Assembly (NCBI GenBank): GCA_025997675.1
Contig: BNUX01000073.1
Location: 1 to 14,951 of the forward strand
DNA: 14,951 bases
Direction of reading: 5' to 3'
Source of the DNA: Spirochaetia bacterium
GTDB taxonomy: Bacteria; Spirochaetota; Spirochaetia; Treponematales; Breznakiellaceae
This document shows, one piece after another, positions 6,567 to 13,815 of this stretch. The translations under genes and the position numbers were made by a program. The notes beneath the pieces are model-generated. The model was not told where the DNA came from. It ran no database searches and was given only the letters and a program-made list of their open reading frames with translations. The first letter of the stretch is position 1. Each line of letters begins with the position of its first letter.

Positions 6567-8118
6567 GGATGCCCCCAATCATGGCCCGGCCTATCCGTTC
6601 CTTAAGCTCCCCGGCGCTTGAGCCGGTACCGTTCAGGGGGATGCGGTCGGAAAATTCTCCATTATGCAATACCAGGATTTCATCCGAGAGGGACAACAGT
6701 TCATCCAGGTCGGTGGAAAACAGAAGCGCCCCCTTTCCCCCTTGTACCTGCGCCCTGAGTTCCCGGTTAAGCCGCTCCCGGCCTGAGCGATCCAGCCCCC
6801 AGCCCGGTTCCGCCAGTACCAGCACGGCGGCATCCTCGGCAAATTCCCTGGCCAGGATGATCCTTTGTTGCATCCCCCCGGAAAGGGAACCGGTCAAGCC
6901 CCGGGGATTTCCCTCAACACCGGCGGCGGTCATGATATCCCGTACCCGGGACTTAAGAAACCTGCGATCCATGATCCCCAGCGCCCCCAAAACCCCTCTT
7001 CGGGAACGGCGGTGCAGGTGGATGATACTCGTATCACGCAGCCGCAGCATAGGGGCCAGGGCGAAGCCGATTCTGTCGGCGCTGATGTAGGCGCCCCCTG
7101 CCTCCCTAAAAGCCCTTGGCCCTTTTCCGCCGATATCCCGCCCCCCCAGGGTGATGGTACCCGCAGAAGGCCACAGGAACCCGGTTATTCCCAGCTCCAG
7201 GGTTTCCAGGCCGCTGTCCCTGACCCCGGCAATGCCCACTATCTTTCCCGGCGGCAGGTCAATATCCACATTACGGATAAAGGGCCTGCCCCGCAGTTCC
7301 ACAGCGAGCCCTCTTACCAGCAATCCTGCAGATGACACCGAAGATACCGGCAGCGGCGGTATGGCGTTGCCGGCTTGCAACGAAGTGGCCGCCGTGCCGG
7401 TTTCAGCGCCGAACATGAGTACACCCACCGTTTCATGATCCAGGGATGATGCGGACATAGTAGTAACGGTTTTGCCTTTCCGCAAAACACTCACCCGGTC
7501 GGCGATACCCAGGGTTTCCTCCAGCTTGTGGGAGATGATGACAATGCCCTTCCCTTCCGTTCTTAGCCGCTTAAAAAGGTGGAGGAGCGCATCGGTTTCG
7601 CCGGGACTCAGCACTGCGGTGACCTCATCAAAAATGAGGTAGTCGGTTTTTCGGAACAACAGGGCGAGAACCGCCGCTTTTTGCCGCTGGCTTATGGTCA
7701 GGGTTTCGGTTGTTTTATCAAGGGGAAGATTAAACCCCCAGCGTTCCGATAGGGTGCTAATCGTCTCCCGGGCTTTCCGGCGGTTCACAATACCCATGAA
7801 GTGGGGTTCCGCACCAAGTATACAATCCTCCCACAGGGGAAGGCCCGGCGCCATGTGGGGATGCTGCCGGATCATGCCGACACCTGCCTTCAAGGCATCC
7901 GTCGATGCGGTAAAGCGCCGCTCTTTCCCGTCTATCAGAATCTGCCCCGCACTGGGTTTAAGGTACCCCGCCATGATATGCATGAGGGTGGATTTTCCGG
8001 CGCCGTTTTCGCCCAGCAGGGCGTGGATTTCACCGGGCGCCAGGTCAAATCCGGCGCCATCAAGGGCAGTCACCCCATTGGATGGAAAATATTTCTGTAT
8101 GCCCCTCAGTTCCACCAC
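6559..8118 (-). CDS. rfuB: RfuB-type riboflavin ABC transporter ATPase (two fused nucleotide-binding domains)
   Basis: ATP-hydrolysing subunit with two ABC domains in one chain, the architecture of sugar and BMP-type importers. Numbering from GTG 8118 (519 residues), domain 1 has Walker A GENGAGKST at 36-44, Q-loop Q85, Walker B LIFDE ending at 165 and the switch histidine in IISH at 197. Its signature is degenerate (LTISQRQK, 140-147). Domain 2 has a degenerate Walker A (GVRDSGLET, no lysine) but a canonical signature LSGGMQQR and a Walker-B-like VLVLAEPGWGLD without the usual D-E pair. Only one composite ATP site therefore looks canonical. The frame is open upstream to 8253, but that overlaps rfuA by over 100 bases. 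GTG 8118 has GGGGAG seven bases upstream, lies 16 bases past the rfuA stop, and places the first strand normally. The 3' end overlaps rfuC. Confidence 0.9.
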   Translation of the reverse strand: MVELRGIQKYFPSNGVTALDGAGFDLAPGEIHALLGENGAGKSTLMHIMAGYLKPSAGQILIDGKERRFTASTDALKAGVGMIRQHPHMAPGLPLWEDCILGAEPHFMGIVNRRKARETISTLSERWGFNLPLDKTTETLTISQRQKAAVLALLFRKTDYLIFDEVTAVLSPGETDALLHLFKRLRTEGKGIVIISHKLEETLGIADRVSVLRKGKTVTTMSASSLDHETVGVLMFGAETGTAATSLQAGNAIPPLPVSSVSSAGLLVRGLAVELRGRPFIRNVDIDLPPGKIVGIAGVRDSGLETLELGITGFLWPSAGTITLGGRDIGGKGPRAFREAGGAYISADRIGFALAPMLRLRDTSIIHLHRRSRRGVLGALGIMDRRFLKSRVRDIMTAAGVEGNPRGLTGSLSGGMQQRIILAREFAEDAAVLVLAEPGWGLDRSGRERLNRELRAQVQGGKGALLFSTDLDELLSLSDEILVLHNGEFSDRIPLNGTGSSAGELKERIGRAMIGGIRD

Positions 8119-8134
8119 CGGAATACTCCCCGGG

Positions 8135-9166
8135 TCATTCCCCCAGGTCAAGCTCCCGTGAACGGATCCGTTCAATAAGGCTGCCCTGGGCTTTCCGTAT
8201 TTCCGGTGAAACCGCCGCAAGGTAATTGGGATCATCTTCAATAAAACCCACATACCCGTCGGCTACCCCAACCACTTCGGCGCTGCCAAAGGGGAGATTG
8301 CCCGCCAGATACCGCTTTGTCTGCTCGTATGCAGCCCGTTCCTGGTGGAGGATGGCGCTGCCCACCACCGTACCGGGACCCAGGGCATAACCGTTAATAT
8401 CGAACCAAACCACCTTGGCCCCCCGTTCGGAAGCGGCCTTGAGCACCCCTTCGTTGGCCCCCCCGGATATACAGAGAATGACCTTGACTCCCCCCAAAAT
8501 CATATCCTCGGCAATCTCCGCCCCCCGTTCCGCGTCAAACCAGTTACCCACCAGCCGGAAGTCTATGGTAAAAGCGGGGTTTACCGCCTGCGCGCCGTCC
8601 CGGTACCCCGGCAGGATAATATTGTTCATAGCGGGATATTCTTGGGCCGCCACCAGGCCAAGGCGTGACGCAGACCGAAGGTCTGATGAAACCAATGCCG
8701 CGATATACCCCGCCATATAGGCCTGCTCCCGCTGGTTGTAGCGCATGGTGTAAATGCCGGGATTCCCCGCTAATTCCCCGTCCAGAAGCAAAAACTGCTG
8801 TTTGGGAAATTTTGATGATACCTCCGCCGCAATCGCCGGGAGGGAAGGGTTGGAAGAAACGATAAGGTTATAATCCCCGGAAGCGGCCATGGAGGTTACC
8901 CGGCTTTCCCATTCCGCCTGGTTATACCCCCCCTCAATGACCGTAGCGACAACGCCGATGGTTTCCGCCGCCGCCCTTTGTACCCCCTGGGCCAGCATCT
9001 CGTAGATGGGGCTCCCGGACATAACCCCGGGAATGAATATGCCGATGGATACGGTGTGGGCGCCCTGCCGCCCCGCAGCGCCGCCGGAACTGCCGCCACG
9101 GCATCCGAACAGTACACCGGTGAGGGCAACGAGTAACAACATCTTTCGAACTTCAGTTCGCTTCAT
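8135..9166 (-). CDS. rfuA: RfuA-type riboflavin-binding lipoprotein (BMP/PnrA-like fold)
   Basis: Substrate-binding lipoprotein of the importer, tethered to the inner membrane and facing the periplasm. The 343 residues begin with basic residues, a hydrophobic segment and a lipobox VLFGC (Cys22), then a Gly/Ser linker. Residues from about 36 follow the BMP family: SIGIFIPGVMSGSPIYEMLAQG, YNQAEWES, FLLLDGE, YMAGYIAALVS, GLVAAQEYPAMNN, VKVILCISGGANEGVLKAA and VVWFDINGYALGPGTVVGSA. BMP proteins usually bind nucleosides; the FMN riboswitch directly upstream and the known treponemal RfuA point to riboflavin here. The ATG at 9166 is chosen over an in-frame ATG at 9190 because GGAGG lies five bases before it and the signal peptide then starts properly. 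First gene of rfuABCD. Confidence 0.9.
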   Translation of the reverse strand: MKRTEVRKMLLLVALTGVLFGCRGGSSGGAAGRQGAHTVSIGIFIPGVMSGSPIYEMLAQGVQRAAAETIGVVATVIEGGYNQAEWESRVTSMAASGDYNLIVSSNPSLPAIAAEVSSKFPKQQFLLLDGELAGNPGIYTMRYNQREQAYMAGYIAALVSSDLRSASRLGLVAAQEYPAMNNIILPGYRDGAQAVNPAFTIDFRLVGNWFDAERGAEIAEDMILGGVKVILCISGGANEGVLKAASERGAKVVWFDINGYALGPGTVVGSAILHQERAAYEQTKRYLAGNLPFGSAEVVGVADGYVGFIEDDPNYLAAVSPEIRKAQGSLIERIRSRELDLGE

Positions 9167-9198
9167 AGAGACCTCCAATGGAATTATCAATCGAGGCC

Positions 9199-9226
9199 AA
9201 AAAAAGCCCCGGATTAAATCCAGGGC
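9199..9226 (-). terminator. Intrinsic terminator of the FMN riboswitch expression platform
   Basis: On the - strand a 9-bp stem (GCCCTGGAT/ATCCGGGGC, one G-U pair) with a three-base TTA loop is followed directly by seven U residues. It lies between the aptamer and the rfuA ribosome site, so it should stop transcription when FMN is bound. The 3' arm GGGCTT could instead pair with GAGCCC just after the aptamer (9280-9285) as an antiterminator; that alternative pairing is inferred. Confidence 0.88.
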
Positions 9227-9286
9227 GCAGATTCATGGAAAAATCGGGCATTGAACGTATATATAATATATACAAATTCGGGCTCG

Positions 9287-9443
9287 AGATTTTCTTCCAT
9301 CCGGACTATACCGTCGGCGCCGGAATTTCACCGGATCGATCCCGGACCTGCGAACTTTTAGTTCGAACAATCCCGGATTCGCGGGCTATAACCGCCGATT
9401 GGGAATCTTGAAGTTTGCTTCAATCACCCGACCCTGAAAATCT
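9287..9443 (-). ncRNA. FMN riboswitch (RFN element) controlling rfuABCD
   Basis: A complete FMN aptamer is readable on the - strand. P1 closes with AGATTTTC (9443-9436) pairing perfectly with GAAAATCT (9294-9287). Conserved blocks in order are GGGTGA...GATTCCC, ATCGGCGGTTATAGCCCGCGA (near 9399-9379), GATCCGGTGAAATTCCGG, and CCGACGGTATAGTCCGGATG followed by GAAGA (9317-9293). Peripheral hairpins are TTGAAG-CAAA-CTTCAA extending P2 (9423-9408) and CGAACT-AAA-AGTTCG (9365-9351). An AT-only hairpin (9257-9273) and an intrinsic terminator follow, then rfuA. FMN binding is expected to favour termination. Where the usual block is ACCGGCGGT, this one has ATCGGCGGT. Confidence 0.96.
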
Positions 9444-9451
9444 ATAATTTA

Positions 9452-9480
9452 ATGGTAACAACAACAGATTTTTTGGTCAA
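9452..9480 (-). promoter_or_regulatory. Sigma70-type promoter of the rfu operon
   Basis: On the - strand TTGACC (9480-9475) and TACCAT (9457-9452) are separated by exactly 17 bases. Transcription would start near 9445, immediately before the P1 stem of the riboswitch, which is the expected geometry. Confidence 0.75.
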
Positions 9481-9504
9481 TAGCTCGGTTATTCCCTACT
9501 CCCC

Positions 9505-9726
9505 ATTTTTGTCGGGATGATAGAAACCGAGAACAGGTTCCCCTCGGCAGATATGCTTGATCGGCTTGCTGCCGCCTTGGGCATCGACCCCGCCGAGCTG
9601 TTTTCCCGTGAGGCCAACCCCGGAGAGTCGGTAAATACCTACAAGAAGGCCGCGCTAACGAATGTCGGCGCCATGGTCGATGGATTTATCGCCGAAAAGC
9701 TGAAGGAATTGGAAGGGGAGGACTAG
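9505..9726 (+). pseudogene. 5'-truncated XRE-family transcriptional regulator remnant
   Basis: The frame encodes the back half of an XRE/Cro-type DNA-binding domain: IFVGMIETENRFPSADML, then DRLAAALGIDPAELF, a classic end of the five-helix domain, followed by a 30-40 residue tail (VNTYKKAALTNVGAMVDGFI...). The helices that would carry DNA recognition are absent. In-frame codons upstream run into a TAG at 9481, and the other frames of 9421-9516 do not supply them either. The ATG at 9517 would give 69 residues but lacks a convincing ribosome site and would start inside the domain. The missing 5' part should lie where the rfu promoter now sits, suggesting a deletion or recombination junction. 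A functional short protein is possible but unlikely. Confidence 0.75.
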
Positions 9727-9922
9727 CCATCCCCCGGACCCCAGGGCCGTAGCGTCAAATAAGGGAATAAAGCGCATTTATACCGGGCGCGTTTATATAA
9801 ACGCAAAGCCGAATTGTCGGAGGGGAATGGGTAAGGGTTTCACTGCCGGCATTTTTTCTTCCATAGTGCATATATCATACTGATAAATGGGGCAGAAATC
9901 ACGTAGCTGCTTATCCTGAAAG
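9727..9922. other. Intergenic gap between XRE remnant and lactonase gene
   Basis: This 196-base gap separates two converging reading frames. It holds a perfect 16-bp palindrome (9789-9804) and a tiny 18-codon frame at 9827-9883. I see no RNA gene and no convincing terminator for either neighbour; TGCCGGCA followed by six T residues (9845-9858) lacks a usable loop. Confidence 0.6.
9789..9804. repeat. 16-bp perfect palindrome, possible operator
   Basis: GCGTTTATATAAACGC reads identically on both strands. A related half, GCGCATTTATA (9772-9782), lies 15 bases upstream of GCGCGTTTATA (9787-9797), giving an imperfect direct repeat. It could be a dimeric regulator site, but no promoter or intact regulator gene adjoins it. 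Confidence 0.4.
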
Positions 9923-10996
9923 CTAGAAAATAACACAAACCGGCGCCGGAAGCGTATACTCAGCTACCTGCGTAAGCTTTCCGCTGCCCCGGTCAATGCG
10001 GAATACCCCCAAGCTATCCGAATCCTGATGGCAAACTAACAGAAAATTCCCCGAAGGATCAACGGCAAAATCCCGGGGCGTTCTCCCTCCCGAGGGAACA
10101 GAGGCCACAAAGGAAAGTAACCCCCGCACGGTATCCCGCTTAAACACCGTAATACTGTTATACCCCCGAATAGAGGCATAGACAAAGTTTCCATCCCCGG
10201 ATATTTTAATCGCCGCGGCGCTGCTGTTTGACCCATCCTGCGGCAGGGCCGAAATATTTTGCAGTTTTTCAAAATTTCCCGTTGCCCGGTAGTATCTCAG
10301 TACATCCACGGTAGAATCCAACTCGTTGATAACATACCAATGGGTCCCGGTGGGATCAAAAACCCCATGCCGGGGACCGGCGCCCGGTTTACTGTTAAGC
10401 CAGGGAGACGCCGCCTGACTCAAGGGCTCTGCGGCCCCTGAGTCAAAAGTGTACGCCATGAGCCGGTCGGTCCCCAGATCGAAGGCGAAACCGCAGTCAT
10501 AGGTTTTATTGAAAAGAAAAAAATGGGCGTGGGGCTCTTCCTGCCGTTCCGCATTAGGGCCTCTGCCGGAAAACCGGATAACCTGGACCGCCTTTCCCAG
10601 AGCCCCCTCCTTTTTGATGGGCAGGACCGCGATGGAGCCGCCGGTATAATTGGCAACCACCGCATGGGTTTCCTTTTCATTAAGCGCTACATGGCAGGGA
10701 TTGGAACCCTCGCTGGAAACCTGATTTATCAGTTCCAGGTTCCCGGATTGGGGATCACGCCGAAACGCACTTACCAGCCCATTCCCCTTTGATTCATCCA
10801 ACTCATTTACCGCAAGGAACAACGTTTTCGACGGCCCTATGGTTAAATACGATGGATTACGGCTTTCCGCAGCAAGGCGGATATCGGTAAGGCCGCCATC
10901 TTCCTCATCCAGGGTAAAGGCGTATATCCCCTTCGAGCCGGTCTGTTTCCCCAGTTCGGTATACGTACCTATATAGCCGGTTATTTCCTTACCCAT
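9923..10996 (-). CDS. pgl: 6-phosphogluconolactonase-like beta-propeller (YbhE/Pgl type)
   Basis: Probable cytosolic lactonase of the seven-bladed beta-propeller family, which hydrolyses 6-phosphogluconolactone in the oxidative pentose phosphate pathway. The 357 residues match the usual length (about 330-360). Landmarks are the N-terminal GYIGTYT with KGIYAFTLDEEDGGL, NPSYLTIGPSKTLFLAVNE, SNPCHVALNE with VVANYTGGSIAVLPI, PHAHFFLF, GPRHGVFDPTGTHWYVINELDSTVDV, FVYASIRGYNSITVF and a closing RTPRDFAVDPSGNFLLVCHQDSD. There is no signal peptide. The ATG at 10996 overlaps the dciA stop by 8 bases, with only a weak AAAGGG site, so translation is probably coupled and the gene belongs to the replication operon transcript. 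Exact substrate is uncertain, because related propellers act on other lactones or have no known activity. Confidence 0.83.
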   Translation of the reverse strand: MGKEITGYIGTYTELGKQTGSKGIYAFTLDEEDGGLTDIRLAAESRNPSYLTIGPSKTLFLAVNELDESKGNGLVSAFRRDPQSGNLELINQVSSEGSNPCHVALNEKETHAVVANYTGGSIAVLPIKKEGALGKAVQVIRFSGRGPNAERQEEPHAHFFLFNKTYDCGFAFDLGTDRLMAYTFDSGAAEPLSQAASPWLNSKPGAGPRHGVFDPTGTHWYVINELDSTVDVLRYYRATGNFEKLQNISALPQDGSNSSAAAIKISGDGNFVYASIRGYNSITVFKRDTVRGLLSFVASVPSGGRTPRDFAVDPSGNFLLVCHQDSDSLGVFRIDRGSGKLTQVAEYTLPAPVCVIF

Positions 10997-11450
10997 ACGG
11001 CCCTTTACTTCTGAGAACGATACTCTCTTCCAGCCGTTTAAGGGTCTCCCTGAAATGTTCGTCCTTTATTTTTTCGTAGGGATCACCGTTTGTATCTTCT
11101 CCACCGGTAATAGCCGGTTCCGGCGCCGCTGAAAGCACCGCTTCCTTATCCGGAAGCTCCGTCCTCTCCCGGCTCAGCCTAAAGGAAATCCCCGTAATAT
11201 TCTGCTCCGGAAACCGGCGGCGCAGGGCATCCAACAAACCCTTTTCCCTGGTCTGCAGTATCTGTATCCACCCCGGATGATCCGCCTCCACCAAAACAAC
11301 AGAATGTTCCAGTTCCCGAATCCGCGAATGGGCGGCGATATTGTCCCCCGCAATGGATTGCCAGGAGGAAAACAATTCCGAGTATCCCCGGGCTGTTTTA
11401 AGAACCCGCTCGTCAAGAAATGAAGCTAACAAGTCCCCCGCTTTTTTCAT
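10989..11450 (-). CDS. dciA: DciA-like (DUF721) replication protein
   Basis: A 153-residue DUF721 protein. DciA members help load or operate the replicative DnaB helicase in bacteria lacking DnaC/DnaI. The domain covers about residues 5-108: LLASFLDERVL, WQSIAGDNIAAHSRIREL (the conserved W-x-x-I-x-G block), VVLVEADHPGWIQILQT and LLDALRRRFPEQNITGISFRL. The C-terminal tail, about 110-153, is Glu/Lys-rich and probably flexible or helical. The ATG overlaps the recF stop as ATGA (11447-11450). Its place directly after dnaA-dnaN-recF is the standard origin context for the family and supports the call, since the sequence family is otherwise weakly conserved. Confidence 0.85.
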   Translation of the reverse strand: MKKAGDLLASFLDERVLKTARGYSELFSSWQSIAGDNIAAHSRIRELEHSVVLVEADHPGWIQILQTREKGLLDALRRRFPEQNITGISFRLSRERTELPDKEAVLSAAPEPAITGGEDTNGDPYEKIKDEHFRETLKRLEESIVLRSKGPYG

Positions 11451-12538
11451 GCGTCCCTCTTTTGGTCGATTAGCTGCCCGTTCTGCACCGTATACACCAG
11501 GGTATCGGATTTACGGTACCGCTCATAGTGTTCCTCGGGAAGGAAGGTATAAAAGGCCTGATCATATCCGGGCATCACGTTTAATAATCTTCGCCGTTTT
11601 TCCGGGTCCAGTTCCAGAAGCACATCATCCAGCAACAGCACCGGATTGCGGCCGGTCATTTCGGAGAAGCGGCGGGCCTGGGCTATCCGCAGGAGCAGGG
11701 CCAGGAGCCGCCGCTGGCCGGTACTAGCCTTTGCGGAAAAATCCACGCCGGAACGGGTAAAGCTGTACCGGTCACGGTGCGGACCGGATAGGGTGACACC
11801 TGCAAAGAGGTCCGCTTCCCGGCGTTCTTCCAAATCCGCATTTTTCAATTTCCAGGACGGGGTATATATAACAGCAATATTATCAATACCGGCCACCGTT
11901 TCATAGAGGGGTCCAAAGGTTTCAGAAAAGCGCCGGGCCGCCTCTTCCCGTTTTTCCATGAGCCGTAACCCATAGGCCGCCAGCTGGGGGTCCAGGGCAT
12001 CCAGTATGGCATTGACCTGGCCACGATTCGGCTTCCCCTGGGCTTCCCGCAGCACGGTATTCCGGCTTTTCAGCACCTTCCGGTAACGTCGGAGATCCTC
12101 CAGATACACCGGATCGCAGAGGCTTTGGTTTTGATCAAAAAACCAACGCCGCCGTTCTGGAGTCCCCGCAACGAATTCCATATCCTCATGACAAAATACA
12201 ATACAGGGACTTATATCCAGCAATTCTTTCCGGTCTTCAAGCTGTTTTCCATCTAAAAGTACGGTTTTTTTTCCCCTTTCAAACTTAACTATAATTTTTT
12301 CATAAAGAGAATTCGATAGTTTTACTGCGGCGGAAAAATCCTTTTCACCGGTACGGGCTACTTCCCCATCTCTTACTCCCCTGAATGACGAAGCATAGGA
12401 ACAAATATAAAGCGCCTCAAGAAAATTAGTCTTCCCCTGACCGTTTTCCCCAACCAGAAAAACATCCTTTGCCGATACATCAACTTCATCATCCGCAAGG
12501 TTTCTAAAAGAGGCGGTTCTCAGGGTCTGGAAGGACAT
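11447..12538 (-). CDS. recF: RecF recombination/gap-repair ATPase
   Basis: SMC-like ATPase that acts with RecO and RecR to load RecA at single-strand gaps next to duplex DNA. The 363 residues match the family length. Walker A is GENGQGKT at 30-37, preceded by FRNL near 11-14. The ABC-type signature is STGQRRLLALLLR from about 272 and Walker B is VLLLDDVLLELD at 300-311. The SGPHRD motif is at 251-256, followed by Arg where many homologues have Asp. The ATG lies 3 bases past the dnaN stop without an obvious ribosome site of its own, so it likely depends on coupling. The stop overlaps dciA. Confidence 0.96.
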   Translation of the reverse strand: MSFQTLRTASFRNLADDEVDVSAKDVFLVGENGQGKTNFLEALYICSYASSFRGVRDGEVARTGEKDFSAAVKLSNSLYEKIIVKFERGKKTVLLDGKQLEDRKELLDISPCIVFCHEDMEFVAGTPERRRWFFDQNQSLCDPVYLEDLRRYRKVLKSRNTVLREAQGKPNRGQVNAILDALDPQLAAYGLRLMEKREEAARRFSETFGPLYETVAGIDNIAVIYTPSWKLKNADLEERREADLFAGVTLSGPHRDRYSFTRSGVDFSAKASTGQRRLLALLLRIAQARRFSEMTGRNPVLLLDDVLLELDPEKRRRLLNVMPGYDQAFYTFLPEEHYERYRKSDTLVYTVQNGQLIDQKRDA

Positions 12539-12541
12539 GAA

Positions 12542-13645
12542 TTAATCAAGCTGCATCGGCATGAGGATATGGAAATAATCTCGTTCCGGCATCGGCTTTA
12601 TGGTTATCACCTTATTCGGCTCCGTAAAGTAGATACCAATTTCATCCTCGAACATAACCTTCAGTGGTTCTTCGATATACCGGTAATTCAGGGCTATGGA
12701 AATCTCATCCCCATCATACTTACAGGGTATTTCTTCCTTCGCATCGCCAATATCGCTTTCTTCAGAAGAAACGGTTATTTTCCCGGGAGCAACCCCAAGG
12801 TATACCCGCCGGGACTTCTGTTCGACCAGGAGAGACACCCTTCTCAAGGCATCCAGCATTTCAAAGCGGTTCATGGAAAACGAATGACTCTGACTTTCCG
12901 GAATAACCCGGTGATAATTGGGAAACTGCCCTTCAATAAGCACCGAAGAAAGCTGATAAGAACCAAATTTGATAAATATCGTCTTATCCGTTATGGCTAT
13001 TGCCACCAGCCCCTCATCCCCGGCCCGTTTCATGATAATGTTGAGAACCTTCGGCGGCACGATGACCCCGGTAAATTCCTGTATACCCGCCCCGACCTCT
13101 TTGTCGATATAGGCGAGCCGCCTGCCATCGGTGGCCACCATGATAAGCTTTTCCCCCTGCTTCTCAAAAAACACCCCGTTCATAAAATACCGGGTTTCGT
13201 CATCGGAAACCGCAAAAACGGTCTGCAAAATCATTTCTTTGAAATCCTTTACCGGGAGTTCAAATCGATTGCTGTCATTTGCCACGGGAAATTCGGGATA
13301 TTTTTCCGACGCAATGCTTTTCAGCTGGAACTTTATCTTTTTTGCGGCCGGTTTGATAGTAATCTTCATATCCTTCTGATCAAATTCCAGTTCCCCCTCG
13401 GGTATGGAATTGAGGATACCAAGAAATTTCTCCCCAAATACCGTGGTAGCCCCCTCTTCCAGAACAGTCACCGGAACCCTGGTCTCAAAATTGACCTTAA
13501 TGTCCGTGGCCTTAATGATAAGGGAATCATTCTCCGCTAAGAGGTAAATATTCGAAAGAATGGATATAGCATTCTTGGACGAAATGATCTCCTGGGCTAT
13601 GGTAATTTCCTTGAGCAACACACTTTTTTCACCGGTAAACTTCAT
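12542..13645 (-). CDS. dnaN: DNA polymerase III beta sliding clamp
   Basis: Ring-forming processivity clamp of the replicative polymerase. The 367 residues carry three clamp domains, roughly 1-125, 126-250 and 251-367. Diagnostic segments are SILSNIYL near 28-35, RYFMNGVFFE at 152-161, MVATDGRRLAYID at 169-181, EGQFPNYHRVIP at 238-249 and the C-terminal FHILMPMQL, which forms part of the partner-peptide pocket. The ATG at 13645 has an AGGAGAGAG ribosome site a few bases upstream. A putative promoter and DnaA-box cluster lie in the 197-base gap to dnaA. Confidence 0.98.
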   Translation of the reverse strand: MKFTGEKSVLLKEITIAQEIISSKNAISILSNIYLLAENDSLIIKATDIKVNFETRVPVTVLEEGATTVFGEKFLGILNSIPEGELEFDQKDMKITIKPAAKKIKFQLKSIASEKYPEFPVANDSNRFELPVKDFKEMILQTVFAVSDDETRYFMNGVFFEKQGEKLIMVATDGRRLAYIDKEVGAGIQEFTGVIVPPKVLNIIMKRAGDEGLVAIAITDKTIFIKFGSYQLSSVLIEGQFPNYHRVIPESQSHSFSMNRFEMLDALRRVSLLVEQKSRRVYLGVAPGKITVSSEESDIGDAKEEIPCKYDGDEISIALNYRYIEEPLKVMFEDEIGIYFTEPNKVITIKPMPERDYFHILMPMQLD

Positions 13646-13675
13646 TTCTTCTCTCTCCTATAAATTTATATAAAA

Positions 13676-13693
13676 TAGTAGTAGTGGTAGTAG
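13676..13693 (+). promoter_or_regulatory. TAG trinucleotide run, candidate DnaA-trio element
   Basis: TAGTAGTAGTGGTAGTAG contains five TAG triplets in register plus one TGG. DnaA-trios are repeats of 3'-(G/A)AT-5', that is 5'-TA(G/A), placed beside DnaA boxes. The orientation fits, but about 54 bases separate the run from the nearest box-like site, more than in the Bacillus model. Confidence 0.35.
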
Positions 13694-13731
13694 AGGACTT
13701 TTTTATGGGTATAACACTGATAATTCCTTAT

Positions 13732-13737
13732 ATTATA
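13732..13737 (-). promoter_or_regulatory. Candidate -10 element of a dnaN promoter
   Basis: TATAAT is present on the - strand about 90 bases before dnaN. No good TTGACA-like -35 lies 16-18 bases upstream. That -35 region overlaps or adjoins a DnaA-box-like site (13748-13756), so activation or repression by DnaA is possible. Confidence 0.35.
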
Positions 13738-13747
13738 AAGAACTACA

Positions 13748-13815
13748 GTTTCCACATTTTCTTTATAAGCCCGTCTGCTTTTCCACACTATCCACAAAGC
13801 CATACTATTTACACA
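13748..13815 (+). promoter_or_regulatory. Cluster of four DnaA-box-like 9-mers
   Basis: Compared with TTATCCACA, the sites are GTTTCCACA (13748-13756, two mismatches), TTTTCCACA (13779-13787, one), CTATCCACA (13788-13796, one) and ATTTACACA (13807-13815, weaker). All are in the same orientation, and the second and third abut head to tail. The density is far above what is expected by chance for such short motifs in 68 bases. Confidence 0.65.

Noticed and set aside
8119..8253. Longer N-terminus for RfuB starting at 8253
   Set aside because: It would overlap rfuA by more than 100 bases and add an unrelated basic segment; GTG 8118 has a well-spaced ribosome site and gives a normal ABC-domain start.
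4705..9166. Assignment of the transporter as a nucleoside (purine) importer
   Set aside because: The protein families would allow it, but the complete FMN riboswitch and operon structure match the treponemal riboflavin importer better.
9845..9858. TGCCGGCA followed by six T residues as a terminator on the + strand
   Set aside because: The palindrome has no loop, so it cannot form a stable hairpin of usual terminator size.
9827..9883. 18-codon frame beginning MGKGFTAG with GGAGG just upstream
   Set aside because: It is too short to support, the spacing to the ribosome-like site is only three bases and no family is recognisable; it may be a leftover of a small membrane protein gene.
12569..13540. 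323-codon open frame on the + strand opposite dnaN
   Set aside because: dnaN on the - strand is unambiguous; this frame has no recognisable domain and is a shadow.
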